DNA of 39,952 nucleotides from NCBI GenBank assembly GCA_947630425.1, contig CANRHN010000013.1, forward strand, positions 1 through 39,952, read 5' to 3'. Positions 1 to 7,686 of this stretch are shown in pieces. Each line of letters opens with the position of its first letter. Positions within the stretch are counted from its first letter, which is position 1. The notes under the pieces are model-generated. The model made no database searches. It had not been told where the DNA came from and saw only the letters and a list, made by a program, of their open reading frames with translations. This DNA is from an uncultured Clostridia bacterium. Its GTDB lineage: Bacteria; Bacillota; Clostridia; Christensenellales; CAG-314. The position numbers and the translations under genes are program-made.

Positions 1-599
1 AAGTTTCGTTATACTCAACTCGTTGGGGTCCCCTTTGCGGTCCCCCTTCTCTTGCGTCCTCAAGAGAAGGCTTTTGGTGCAGCTTTTAGCTTGCTACACA
101 CTACTACGAAGAGGTACACCCAAACCTTATATACCAAGGAGCGAGGGTACTCCGTGAAAAATAATCTGCAACGAGCACCTCACAATAAATTTTTACGAAG
201 AAAAACACCCCCGACCTTGTTTAACACAGGAGCGAGGGTGTTCGCACGCAAAACAATCTGAAACATACAACTACGAAGAAGTACACCCCAAACCTTGTTT
301 ACCCGGGAGCGAGGGCACTCCGTGAAAAATAATCTGCAACGAGTACCTCACAATAAATTTTTACGAAGAAAAACACCCCCGACCTTGTTTAACACAGGAG
401 CGAGGGTGTTCGCACGCAAAACAATCCGAAATACACTACTACAAAGAAGTACACCCAAACCTTGTTCACCACAGCCGCGAGTGTGTTTCCCGAAAAATAA
501 TCTGCAACGAGCATTTCGCGCAAAGTCGAATATGTCCCACGACTAAAGGGCGCGAAGTGCGAGAGAAGCCTTTTTTCGGGAAATATGCGAGCGGCAACT
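1..599 (+). repeat. Composite intergenic repeat island A
   Basis: No gene is seen here. The stretch starts inside a block also found near 14.9, 21.8, 28.0 and 33.0 kb, ending with the CTTCTCTTG...CAAGAGAAGG hairpin at about 45-75. It then holds an array of imperfect hairpin units (ACACCC...AGCGAGGGTGT followed by AATCTGCAA). A tandem duplication with a 168-bp period is visible (about 140-300 against 308-468). The island ends with a long hairpin at 511-560 and touches the stop codon of the minus-strand gene at 600. The short open frames inside are repeat-derived and have no ribosome binding site. Confidence 0.8.
511..560 (+). repeat. Conserved long hairpin, copy A (covarying stem)
   Basis: The left arm GCATTTCGCGC (511-521) pairs with GCGCGAAGTGC (550-560) over 11 bp, including one G-T pair. 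The loop contains GACTAAAG, close to the TACTAAAG of the other copies. The stem differs from the other three copies (GTACCTTGCAC/GTGCAAGGTAC) at several positions, but the changes compensate on both sides. Confidence 0.75.
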
Positions 600-1529
600 T
601 TAGTCGGCTCGCAGCGTGGTTATCCAATTGAGAAACGAGGAAAAGTAGTTGCCCAACGCGTTGTCGAAAAAGCTGTCAAAGGACAGCAGCACGTTGGCTT
701 CGCGGCGGGTCAGACCGGTACACATGTCTATGCAGACGGCGTACTTCTCCCGCGAAATCACGTCGCGGTAGCCCGTCTCCCCCAAGTCGGCGTAGAGTTG
801 GGTGTTTTTGAGCGTTCTGTTTTGCTCGGCGCGGTACGCGTTTTCGTAAGCCTTGGCGCGCGACGCCTGATACTTTTGTTCCTTTTCTTCCACGCCGTTG
901 TTGTACTTTTCAATGGCTACGCGCTCCTCTTCCTCTTCCTGCAGCAAGTCGGAGTACGCCTTGTCCTCTCGCGCTTGACGTTCCTCTTTCAAGGCGGCAA
1001 GCGTTTCGTTGTAAAGCGTTTCGGCGTCCGTTGCTTTTTGCGAAAGAGCCTTCAACTCAAGGTCGAGTTTGGCGTAAATTTCCTTTGTAACGGAAGAGCT
1101 GTCGTTTTCCGCAAGGCGGCAGAACCTTTCCGCAATGTCGGAAAAGTACAAGCCGTTGTCCGCCACTTTGCGCTTGATGTCCTCCTTTTTTTCGCCCAAT
1201 TGCCGTTGCGCCTTGTCGTAGTCAAGGTCCGCCTGTTCCGTAAGCTTTTGCTTTTGCGCTTCGTAGCTTTTGATGGCGGAGTTGTACGTCTTTTCCGCGC
1301 TGCGCTCCTTGGAGAGCATCAAAGCGTTGACGCTTTCGGCGGCAAGAGCGCGCAATTCCTCTTCCGTTTTGGGGGTGAAAACCAACTTTTCCAAATTGAG
1401 CGAGGGCGGCATGTCAAGGCGCGGCTCGCATGCGGTAAGGCTGTACTTTTCGTCCACGAGGGCGCACCGATCCTCTATTTGTTGGTGCAACACCAGCAGT
1501 TCCTTTACCCGTTCTTCGCTGACTGCCAT
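600..1529 (-). CDS. Phage-cassette coiled-coil protein of unknown function
   Basis: This is the last gene of the minus-strand phage operon, 309 residues, starting 3 bp after the preceding stop with an AGGGGGTG ribosome binding site. The middle (about residues 75-250) is highly charged and rich in Glu, Lys, Gln and Ala with heptad-like spacing, so a long coiled coil is likely. There is no signal peptide or membrane segment. The C-terminal 50 residues are hydrophobic and aromatic. In P22-like phages the genes after the nozzle protein encode tail needle or ejection proteins, so a needle-like or internal ejection role is possible, but that rests on position and coiled-coil character only. I do not recognise a family. 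Directly downstream the phage gene order stops and a repeat island begins. Confidence 0.7.
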   Translation of the reverse strand: MAVSEERVKELLVLHQQIEDRCALVDEKYSLTACEPRLDMPPSLNLEKLVFTPKTEEELRALAAESVNALMLSKERSAEKTYNSAIKSYEAQKQKLTEQADLDYDKAQRQLGEKKEDIKRKVADNGLYFSDIAERFCRLAENDSSSVTKEIYAKLDLELKALSQKATDAETLYNETLAALKEERQAREDKAYSDLLQEEEEERVAIEKYNNGVEEKEQKYQASRAKAYENAYRAEQNRTLKNTQLYADLGETGYRDVISREKYAVCIDMCTGLTRREANVLLSFDSFFDNALGNYFSSFLNWITTLRAD

Positions 1530-1532
1530 GTT

Positions 1533-2780
1533 TTACACCCCCTTGGGAGCGCGGGCGAACAGCTCCAAGTACTGCAAATCAAGTCCGTCTTCCGATTGAA
1601 CCTCGATGCCAAACTGCTTGCCGTGCCCGTGTACCGTCACAAATTGAGTGCTGCCTTTGCCCGTGACGTACTTGCCCACGCGATAGCCGTCGCTTTCCAC
1701 CAACACGTAGTTGTAACAATTGGAGCGAATGGCAAATTTGTCGAGGAACTTGATTCTCGTCGTGCCCAAATCGAGGTTGGAAACGCGGAAAATGCTCAAG
1801 TCCTCTTCCTCGCTGAAGCGGTACAACACGCCGTCGCGCACGGCATAAAGTTCCTCGCCGCGGGAATAGAGGGAGTCGAACCCCCACTCGAACACGCCAG
1901 CAATGCGTTCGCGATCCACGTCGAGCAGCAGCGTGATGTCGTTTTTTCCGCCGCTCAACAGCTTTCTTTGTCCGCTGACAAGGTAGTACCCGTTCAAGCG
2001 GCAGGCGACGGCGTTATGGAAATCCACCGTTGCGTCAAGCTGACCGAAAATGCGGCTGACTTTTTCCGACTGCAATTTGAACAGCTTGCCGTCGGAGGCG
2101 AACACCGCCTTGTTGCCCAATGCAACGACGCTTTCCGCCCTGACGAAACCCACGTTGTGAGCAACGGGAAAAAGCGTTGAATCGGGAGTGTAGGCGCGCG
2201 GCTCGAACGCGTAGCAATCGTTACCCAACAGGTAAACCTTTTTGCCCAACGTCACCACTGCGCTGCACTGCTCGTTGAGGGGCACTTTGTGCGCAAGCGT
2301 CCAAGCGTTTACCGTCTCGTCCAAAGGCGCGACGCGCACCCCGTTGCGCTGATTAAGCACCGCAATGTCCCTTGAGACCGCCATGTTGTAAAACCCGTAA
2401 AGGGACAGCTTGACCACTTCCGAGCCCACTATGCGAAACACTCCCGTTGACGGCGAAGTGAACAGCGGGTAAGAGCCGTAGCTCAAAAAGAACACGTCCT
2501 CGAACTTGCCCTGCATAACGCAGCTGACCGCGTCCCCCTCCTTTACGTACAAGCCGTCCCCCTCGGGGGTGACAAAGTAAATTTTGCCTTTGTCCGCAAA
2601 AGCCGCCTTTTTTACCTTTTGCTCCAAAGCCACCTCGTCAAAACGTCCGAGAGCGGCAAGTCCGCCGTGCGGAAGTTCCCGAACGTTGTGGCAATCAAGG
2701 TAGCAATCTTGCAAGTCCGCCTTTACTTTGACGGACAGCATTTCGTAAGAGGGCGTGCGCAGCCTTTTGGGGCGGAACAT
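1533..2780 (-). CDS. Probable phage nozzle / packaged-DNA stabilisation protein (P22 gp10-like position)
   Basis: 415 residues. The start is the ATG at 2780-2778, preceded by AAAGGAGGTGG; the upstream stop and this start overlap as TGATG, so the pair is probably translationally coupled. A longer open frame upstream runs through the adaptor gene in another frame and has no ribosome binding site. The sequence is almost all short beta strands with repeated patterns of the type GKxYxV, DGLYxKEGD, GKKVYLLG and DGKLFKL, which suggests a beta-propeller-like fold. Its place directly after the adaptor gene matches gp10 of P22, which closes the portal channel after packaging. Family assignment is inferred from context and fold pattern, not from clear sequence identity. 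Confidence 0.65.
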   Translation of the reverse strand: MFRPKRLRTPSYEMLSVKVKADLQDCYLDCHNVRELPHGGLAALGRFDEVALEQKVKKAAFADKGKIYFVTPEGDGLYVKEGDAVSCVMQGKFEDVFFLSYGSYPLFTSPSTGVFRIVGSEVVKLSLYGFYNMAVSRDIAVLNQRNGVRVAPLDETVNAWTLAHKVPLNEQCSAVVTLGKKVYLLGNDCYAFEPRAYTPDSTLFPVAHNVGFVRAESVVALGNKAVFASDGKLFKLQSEKVSRIFGQLDATVDFHNAVACRLNGYYLVSGQRKLLSGGKNDITLLLDVDRERIAGVFEWGFDSLYSRGEELYAVRDGVLYRFSEEEDLSIFRVSNLDLGTTRIKFLDKFAIRSNCYNYVLVESDGYRVGKYVTGKGSTQFVTVHGHGKQFGIEVQSEDGLDLQYLELFARAPKGV

Positions 2781-3325
2781 CACAACCACCTCCTTTGGGG
2801 CATGTGCAGCGAAGCAGTTTTGCTCAAAGCCGCCTGCAAGCCGTTTTTGAAGCGGTCGTCCCACGCCTTTGCGCCCTGCCAATCGTTCAGCGAGGCGAGA
2901 AACTCCCTCACCACGCCGTACGCAAGCAAACGTTCGCTGACGGCAGGCGAGGGCATGACCACCTCGTCGTTCCATTCCACGTTGTCCGGCAGACGGGAGT
3001 AGCACAAGTTGTATGTGCCCTCTTTGTCGAGTAGCAATCTGTTGTCGCCGTAACGAAATTTTACGTCGTTGCCCTCGGCGTCCACGAGGGACACCACCTT
3101 GTTCAGATTGTATGCCGACAGATCCACCGTGCCGTCTTTGGCTTCCACCACCGTGCGGCGCAACGATACGGCATAGTCGCGGTACAGCTCCTCGTAGGCA
3201 AAACGAAAGCAGTTTACAAGCTTTTTTTGCGTGAGGTCGGGCGAACGATCCGCGGAAAAGCTGTTTTCGGAGTACTCCAAGCACAGCAAATCGCTGCATA
3301 TATACAAAAGTTCTCTAAGTTTCAT
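2780..3325 (-). CDS. Probable phage head-to-tail adaptor (P22 gp4 / T7 gp11-like)
   Basis: 181 residues, starting at the ATG at 3325, which follows a GGAGGAAAA ribosome binding site (complement of ttttcctcc). The N-terminus is helical (about 1-55), followed by a strand-rich central part and a C-terminal helical section with the pattern AYGVVREFLASLNDWQGA. That layout and length fit head-completion or adaptor proteins that bind the portal ring. It overlaps the upstream gene by 11 bp and the downstream start by 1 bp. The longer open frame extending to 3505 is not used, because it would run deep into the upstream gene without a ribosome binding site. Function is inferred from operon position and secondary-structure pattern. 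Confidence 0.65.
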   Translation of the reverse strand: MKLRELLYICSDLLCLEYSENSFSADRSPDLTQKKLVNCFRFAYEELYRDYAVSLRRTVVEAKDGTVDLSAYNLNKVVSLVDAEGNDVKFRYGDNRLLLDKEGTYNLCYSRLPDNVEWNDEVVMPSPAVSERLLAYGVVREFLASLNDWQGAKAWDDRFKNGLQAALSKTASLHMPQRRWL

Positions 3326-3635
3326 TTTTCCTCCTTTCTTTAACGCAAACCAACGTCTCCGTAGCGTTTTTGATCGCTCTCCGCTCCAAACGGGCGTTGT
3401 TGCGTTCCACCTCTTCGAAAATGCGGCGTGCGTTTTGTATGCGCGTGCGCAAGGCGTAGTCCACCGTGCGCGCGTCCAACTCGTCGAAGGGCACAACAAA
3501 AGCAAGCGCGCCTTTCTTGTCGTGTACCTGATAGCGTCCCTTTTCCGCGTTGTAAAACAGCTCGTATTCGCTGTTTACCGCCTTTAGCCGCCAAGCAATG
3601 TCGTAGAGGTCGTCGGTTATTTTTACAAGTGACAT
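3315..3635 (-). CDS. Small phage structural-operon protein, function unknown
   Basis: 106 residues, starting at the ATG at 3635 behind AAGGAGAAAAA. The N-terminal half reads like a short alpha/beta domain (YDIAWRLKAVNSEYELFYNA, then a VHDKKGALAFVVPF strand pair). The C-terminal half is a single charged helix rich in Arg, Asn and Glu. Proteins of this size and pattern sit between capsid and adaptor genes in many Firmicutes phages and are annotated as hypothetical. A head-completion or capsid-associated role is the natural guess from position. It overlaps the next gene's start by 11 bp. Confidence 0.65.
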   Translation of the reverse strand: MSLVKITDDLYDIAWRLKAVNSEYELFYNAEKGRYQVHDKKGALAFVVPFDELDARTVDYALRTRIQNARRIFEEVERNNARLERRAIKNATETLVCVKERRKNET

Positions 3636-3648
3636 TTTTTCTCCTTGA

Positions 3649-3671
3649 CAGGGCAAAGCCCTGCTTTTTTG
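3649..3671. other. GC-rich hairpin between capsid and downstream genes
   Basis: CAGGGC (3649-3654), a 3-nt AAA loop and GCCCTG (3658-3663) form a tight hairpin. It is followed on the plus strand by a T run (3665-3670), so it has terminator form for antisense transcription. On the minus strand it lies just before the ribosome binding site of the 106-residue gene and could dampen expression relative to the capsid gene. Confidence 0.45.
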
Positions 3672-3719
3672 TTTTACGCGTCTGTGCAAAAGCGTCTTTG
3701 CCCTGTGGAAAAAACTCCG

Positions 3720-4883
3720 CTAAGCTTCCGTTATGCCGCTGAGCATTGCCTGACCGATGGGTCTGTCGCAGATGAGGTCGGCGTACTTGACCAACGTCGC
3801 CGTGTACACGGGCTTGTTGGGTACTTGCTTGATGATACGTCCGTCGTCCCCCTCCAGCCAACGCCAATCGCAAAGCTGATGCAGATGGAAGTCGGAGCTG
3901 TTGAGTATGTACATTGTGCCCGCGGGAACAAAGCGGTCGCTGACTACGGGTATGCCGTTGTAGCTGATTGCTTTGTAGCCCCCTTGAAGGTTCATCACGT
4001 CCACGTTGGTGCGGTTGGTGATGAGGTAGTCCTGATAGGCGCGCTTTACTCCGCCGCTGCACACAATGAAGTCGGCAGCAGAGCCCGCCGTTTCTTCCAG
4101 CGCGTCGATGGCTTTTTGAATGGTGACGTCGTTCAGCGCGGAAACGGTCTTTTTGTAGGGGGTGAGCCACTTGTTGGAAGCGCGCTTAAGCCCGTAAAGC
4201 GTTTCGGTGCTGCCGAAAATTGCTCCGAGACCCGTCAGCTCCTTGTTGTAGCTGCCCTGAACGGTAAGGAAATCCCCTTCCGTAACGGTGCCCGTAACAG
4301 CCGCTCCGCTTACGGTGATTTTTTTGCCCTCGCGGTCCACGTCCACAATGCGGCGGGCGGTGACGACGGGAGTTTTGCCGGAATTGCCGATGACGTCCAC
4401 CACCATGCCTTCCATCACGTTGTTTACGCTGTCTACGGAAATTTCGTTGCCCGTGGCGGAGACCACCTTGCACAGCGTGCCGCTGCCGTCGCCGTAGAGC
4501 ATACGTCCGAAGTTGAATTTGCTTGCGCGAATGAGACCTTCCATTTCCGCTTCCAACAAATTGACGAACGCGCCGCTGTTGTCCGCGCTTGCGCGAATGG
4601 CTTTGTCGGAAATTTCGATCGTGCCGTAAAGGTTTTTGAGGGTCAGTACGAATTGCGCGTAGTTGTTTCCGGCGGGAGTTGGCAATTCCCCCTCTTCCGT
4701 GCCCGCGCCGATACCGCCGTTTATGCCGAAGGGCGCAAGCTTACGAATTTCCTTGCCCCACACGTCGCTCGAGGTCTGCTCGAAGCGCGCAAGCAGGGGG
4801 TTGACCGCCGTGTTGAGTTGTTCGGCTACCACGCCGAGATACAATGTTTTGAGTGCGTTGTCGGCACTTGTGAGTGTTACCAT
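3720..4883 (-). CDS. Phage major capsid protein (probable HK97 fold)
   Basis: 387 residues, ATG at 4883 with a GAGGAG ribosome binding site. It forms the icosahedral head shell. The N-terminal arm is helical, followed by a segment with the pattern QFVLTLKNLYGTIEISDKA and a helix containing EAEMEGLI, as in coat proteins of podovirus-type phages. Residues of about 150-230 form an inserted strand-rich domain (repeated valine- and glycine-rich strands), comparable to the I-domains seen in P22-like coats. It is directly downstream of the scaffold gene with a 15-bp gap, the normal order scaffold-coat. The assignment rests on position, length and pattern. The frame is intact with no internal stop. 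Confidence 0.8.
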   Translation of the reverse strand: MVTLTSADNALKTLYLGVVAEQLNTAVNPLLARFEQTSSDVWGKEIRKLAPFGINGGIGAGTEEGELPTPAGNNYAQFVLTLKNLYGTIEISDKAIRASADNSGAFVNLLEAEMEGLIRASKFNFGRMLYGDGSGTLCKVVSATGNEISVDSVNNVMEGMVVDVIGNSGKTPVVTARRIVDVDREGKKITVSGAAVTGTVTEGDFLTVQGSYNKELTGLGAIFGSTETLYGLKRASNKWLTPYKKTVSALNDVTIQKAIDALEETAGSAADFIVCSGGVKRAYQDYLITNRTNVDVMNLQGGYKAISYNGIPVVSDRFVPAGTMYILNSSDFHLHQLCDWRWLEGDDGRIIKQVPNKPVYTATLVKYADLICDRPIGQAMLSGITEA

Positions 4884-4898
4884 AGTGTTTTTTACTCC

Positions 4899-5270
4899 TC
4901 AATAGAAATATTTTTTTGCCAAATCGGACGCTTCACGCAATGTCTTGGGGCGGTTTGGCAACGCCGCAGACGCGTTTCCGCCACCCGTCATCACACGGGG
5001 CGGTAGGGGCGCGCTGTCGGGACGGCTCTCAACGGACGCGTCCTGTTCCGTTTGAGAGGGGACTGCCGTCGCGTCATTTGCAACTGACGAAGCAACGCCC
5101 TTGGTTTGCTGCTGCGGTGACGGCGAAGTCGCGCCATCGTCGTTTGTACCGCAGCTAACTTGCTTTTCTAACGCGGAGAGCTGTTGACACTTTTGCGTAA
5201 AGCTCTTTTCCAGCTCGTTGTAACCCTTCAAAAGCTCCTCTGCGCTGTTGAATTTTCCGTAGTTTTCCAT
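4899..5270 (-). CDS. Phage capsid scaffolding protein
   Basis: 123 residues, ATG at 5270 behind AAGGAGATAG. The first 45 residues begin with a typical scaffold-like start (KFNSAEELLKGYNELEKSF), forming a charged coiled coil. The middle (about 50-95) is Ser/Thr/Gln/Pro-rich and probably disordered, and the C-terminus is basic and aromatic (LAKKYFY), as expected for the coat-binding tail of scaffolding proteins. It would direct procapsid assembly and then leave or be degraded. No protease domain is present in it or its neighbours. It lies between portal and coat genes. Confidence 0.75.
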   Translation of the reverse strand: MENYGKFNSAEELLKGYNELEKSFTQKCQQLSALEKQVSCGTNDDGATSPSPQQQTKGVASSVANDATAVPSQTEQDASVESRPDSAPLPPRVMTGGGNASAALPNRPKTLREASDLAKKYFY

Positions 5271-5291
5271 TTTCTATCTCCTTTTTTTACT

Positions 5292-7157
5292 TTACTTGTC
5301 GCCGACGGGCGAGGCAAGACGTTTTTTGTGTTCCTCGATGTGTCTCAAAAGTTTGTCGCGTGCGGTCTTGTCGCTGTCGATGTCCGCGCTTATGACAAAA
5401 CGCGTGTGTTCCTCGATGTGAAGGGCGTGGTCGTCCACGGGCAGCACCTCTGCGTGATCCGCGTCCACGTTTTCGCGGTTGGCGCGCGCAATGTGCAATT
5501 GAGCAACGTCCTGCGCCGCTTCCCAATTGCCAAAGCCCATCATCGAAAGAATTTTGCTTTTTGCCGACGCGGAAAGATTGCCGTTGCCGTCGCTAAGCAC
5601 CCCCGCGTTAAGCAAGTCGAAAAGCATGCTGCGCCTTGTGGCAAGGCTGTCGGACAGTTCGTTTTCCGTTTCGAACACCACGTCGTCGGCGGTCACGTCG
5701 CTACCCGTAAAGTAGAAAACTTCCGCGCTGTTTTGTCCGTCGGAAAAACGCATAAGCTTTTGTCCGCTTACAAACTGCCTGTACAGCCTTAGCACAAACT
5801 GCGCAATGCGCTTGATGCAGCTTTTTACGCTGTCTACGCTGCTTTGCAGGCGCATGTCGTCCTGTTCGGCAATGAGCTGCAACGCCACGCCGCTGGTTAC
5901 CTGCGTGGGGGTCGCGCTGTTGCGCGCAAACTCCGAAACGCCGCTGACGGTGACAAACTCCTTGAGCAGTTGCTCTTCCTCGTAGGTAAAGTCGCTCGGA
6001 ATGTTGCCGCTTTCCATAAGCGCGGGCTTGGCTGCGCCCTGACGGTACACCAATATCTTCCCGGGGGAAAGCCCCTCTTCTTCGAGGTCGTCGGTGTCTA
6101 CCGAGCCGTCCTCTACCGTCAGCACTCCCATGGAAATGCGGTTGAGAAACTCGTGCTTGCGGTTTTTTACGGCGTTGTAGGCGCGCTGAATGGGAATGAC
6201 GCGCTCTACCATGCTTGTTCCCCAAAAGCAACCGGGTTGAGCGAGGGACACCTGCCGCACAAAGGGGTAAAATTCGCTTTCCTCTCCCAAGCGGTAGGGA
6301 AGCTCGCCGTAGTACAAAAGGTTGTTGCCGGCGACAATTTCCAACTTGCCGCGCGGAAAGCGGGACGTGGGCTTGGTGTAACGCTCTATCACCAACACCT
6401 GATCGTTTTTTTCTTCCTGCACCAACGAGGGTATGACGGAATTGTAGCCCAATCCGCCCAAGGTTTGCGCGGAGTCGTAGGCAAACACCTTTACCTTTTC
6501 GCCGACGATGTCCACACCCCAAAGGTCCTTTACCTCGTCGGAAGAGTACACCTTGGCGTGAATGAGGGACGTACATTCCTCCAAGCTCGCCGTCACGTTG
6601 CTGTCCGGGTAAATTTCAAAGGGCGAGCATACCGACAGCTGCGCTTCCTGCGCGTCGTTGTCCCAGCTTAGCTTGTAAAAAGCCGTGCCGCACACCTCGC
6701 TCCAAGCCGTGGCTGCGCTTACCGCCTCGCCGAGACGCAACTTTTGCGAGGCTGCGGAAAGAATTTTGGTGGAAAGCTTTGCCGCGTTGACATCCGCCTC
6801 GCTGTTGGAAAAGGGTCGCGCAACGGGTTGAGGTCGCACGCGGTTGAGACGGGAAACGCGGGTGTCGACAATCGTCGCGATGTGGTTGAACACCTGCTTT
6901 TCCTGCCAAAAGTAGTACTTGTCCTCCTGCTCGATAGCTCCGCGCGGAGATATGCCGCAGTACTGATTGCCCATGACGAAATTCATGTTGAGCTGCCAAC
7001 TCAATTCGTAGGGACGGCGCATGCGCTGACGTTCGGCAAAGTCCCTTTTTACGTCCTTTACCACGTCCTCGGCAAGGGGCGGAGCGATTTTTTCGTTGCG
7101 CTCAGCGCTTGTCGGCGTCTTTTTGAGGCGCGAATGAAATTTGTTTTCAGCCTTCAT
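5292..7157 (-). CDS. Phage portal protein (P22-like)
   Basis: 621 residues. The ATG at 7157 lies inside the end of the upstream 72-residue gene (11-bp overlap) behind AGGAG. The portal dodecamer sits at one capsid vertex, binds the terminase and is the DNA channel. The sequence shows an N-terminal helical part (AERQRMRRPYELSWQLNMNF), then strands with ARPFSNSEADVNAA and AWSEVCGTAFYKLSWD, a phenylalanine/tyrosine-rich wing, and a long helical crown near the C-terminus (VTADDVVFETENELSDSLAT). Length and order correspond to podovirus portals of the P22 type rather than the shorter siphovirus HK97-type portals. The C-terminal 60 residues are charged (IEEHTRFV...KTARDKLLRHIEEHKKR). Confidence 0.82.
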   Translation of the reverse strand: MKAENKFHSRLKKTPTSAERNEKIAPPLAEDVVKDVKRDFAERQRMRRPYELSWQLNMNFVMGNQYCGISPRGAIEQEDKYYFWQEKQVFNHIATIVDTRVSRLNRVRPQPVARPFSNSEADVNAAKLSTKILSAASQKLRLGEAVSAATAWSEVCGTAFYKLSWDNDAQEAQLSVCSPFEIYPDSNVTASLEECTSLIHAKVYSSDEVKDLWGVDIVGEKVKVFAYDSAQTLGGLGYNSVIPSLVQEEKNDQVLVIERYTKPTSRFPRGKLEIVAGNNLLYYGELPYRLGEESEFYPFVRQVSLAQPGCFWGTSMVERVIPIQRAYNAVKNRKHEFLNRISMGVLTVEDGSVDTDDLEEEGLSPGKILVYRQGAAKPALMESGNIPSDFTYEEEQLLKEFVTVSGVSEFARNSATPTQVTSGVALQLIAEQDDMRLQSSVDSVKSCIKRIAQFVLRLYRQFVSGQKLMRFSDGQNSAEVFYFTGSDVTADDVVFETENELSDSLATRRSMLFDLLNAGVLSDGNGNLSASAKSKILSMMGFGNWEAAQDVAQLHIARANRENVDADHAEVLPVDDHALHIEEHTRFVISADIDSDKTARDKLLRHIEEHKKRLASPVGDK

Positions 7158-7365
7158 ACGCGCTCTCCTGCTTCATGCGCTTTTTTATGGCGTTAAGCGG
7201 GCTTTTGGGCACAAAATGCGCCCTCGCCTCGGAAGCCACAGCCGCAAGACAGTCCGCGCACAAGCAGCACCTGCCGCCCCTGCCCTTGACGTCGAAGCCG
7301 TAAACGGCGTCATTTTTGCAATCGCGGACGTCGCACTTGATTTTTGTCGAAATTTTGTAAACCAT
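7147..7365 (-). CDS. Small cysteine-rich (zinc-ribbon-like) phage protein
   Basis: 72 residues between the terminase-associated gene and portal, overlapping the portal start by 11 bp. Two cysteine clusters are visible: C11-x4-C16 and C33-C34-x-C36-x2-C39, spaced like a small treble-clef or zinc-ribbon site. The C-terminus is basic (KSPLNAIKKRMKQ). The ATG at 7365 is preceded by AAGGAGAACAAA. Its position suggests a DNA-packaging accessory, but no function can be assigned from sequence alone. Confidence 0.65.
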   Translation of the reverse strand: MVYKISTKIKCDVRDCKNDAVYGFDVKGRGGRCCLCADCLAAVASEARAHFVPKSPLNAIKKRMKQESAYEG

Positions 7366-7386
7366 TGTTTTGTTCTCCTTGTTTTG

Positions 7387-7686
7387 TCAGTCCTCTTCGG
7401 CGGGAGGCTCGATTGGGTCTCCCACCGTGTTGAGCAATTTTATCAGACGGAGCTTTTCCACCTGAAGCTGTTCGTCGGTAAGCTTGGTAACGTCGTCCCC
7501 CTCGTCCAACGAAATGAGTGCCTTGACGGCGTTTACGTCGGGCTGAACGCGCTTTGTTACCGTTTTGCTTTTTACCCACTTTTTTTCTCCATCCGCCACC
7601 ACGTACTCGTCGGTTTTTTCCTTGTAGGAGTAGCCCTTGGCTTTTTTGAGCAGAATTTTGATAAGCAATTGTTTTGACGGTATCAT
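7387..7686 (-). CDS. Small conserved phage protein after terminase
   Basis: 99 residues. The ATG at 7686 overlaps the terminase stop as ATGA (4 bp), which implies translational coupling. The protein has a basic N-terminus (KQLLIKILLKKAKGY), a strand pair around YVVADGEKKWVKSKTVTK, and an acidic helical C-terminus containing LTDEQLQVEKLRLIKLL. Proteins with this combination occur next to terminase large subunits in Firmicutes phages and could act as a small-terminase-like DNA-recognition partner. No classical HTH is seen, and the assignment remains open. A longer upstream open frame in the same phase is a shadow of the terminase gene. Confidence 0.65.
   Translation of the reverse strand: MIPSKQLLIKILLKKAKGYSYKEKTDEYVVADGEKKWVKSKTVTKRVQPDVNAVKALISLDEGDDVTKLTDEQLQVEKLRLIKLLNTVGDPIEPPAEED

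Noticed and set aside
120..470. Possible CRISPR array
   Set aside because: Units are imperfect, longer than CRISPR repeats, without unique equal-length spacers, and no cas gene is present.
511..560. Integron attC site
   Set aside because: No integrase gene and no matching core sites; copies lie next to unrelated genes.
585..2180. Long plus-strand open frame of about 530 codons
   Set aside because: Antisense to two phage genes that have ribosome binding sites and operon spacing; codon and residue make-up is that of a shadow frame.
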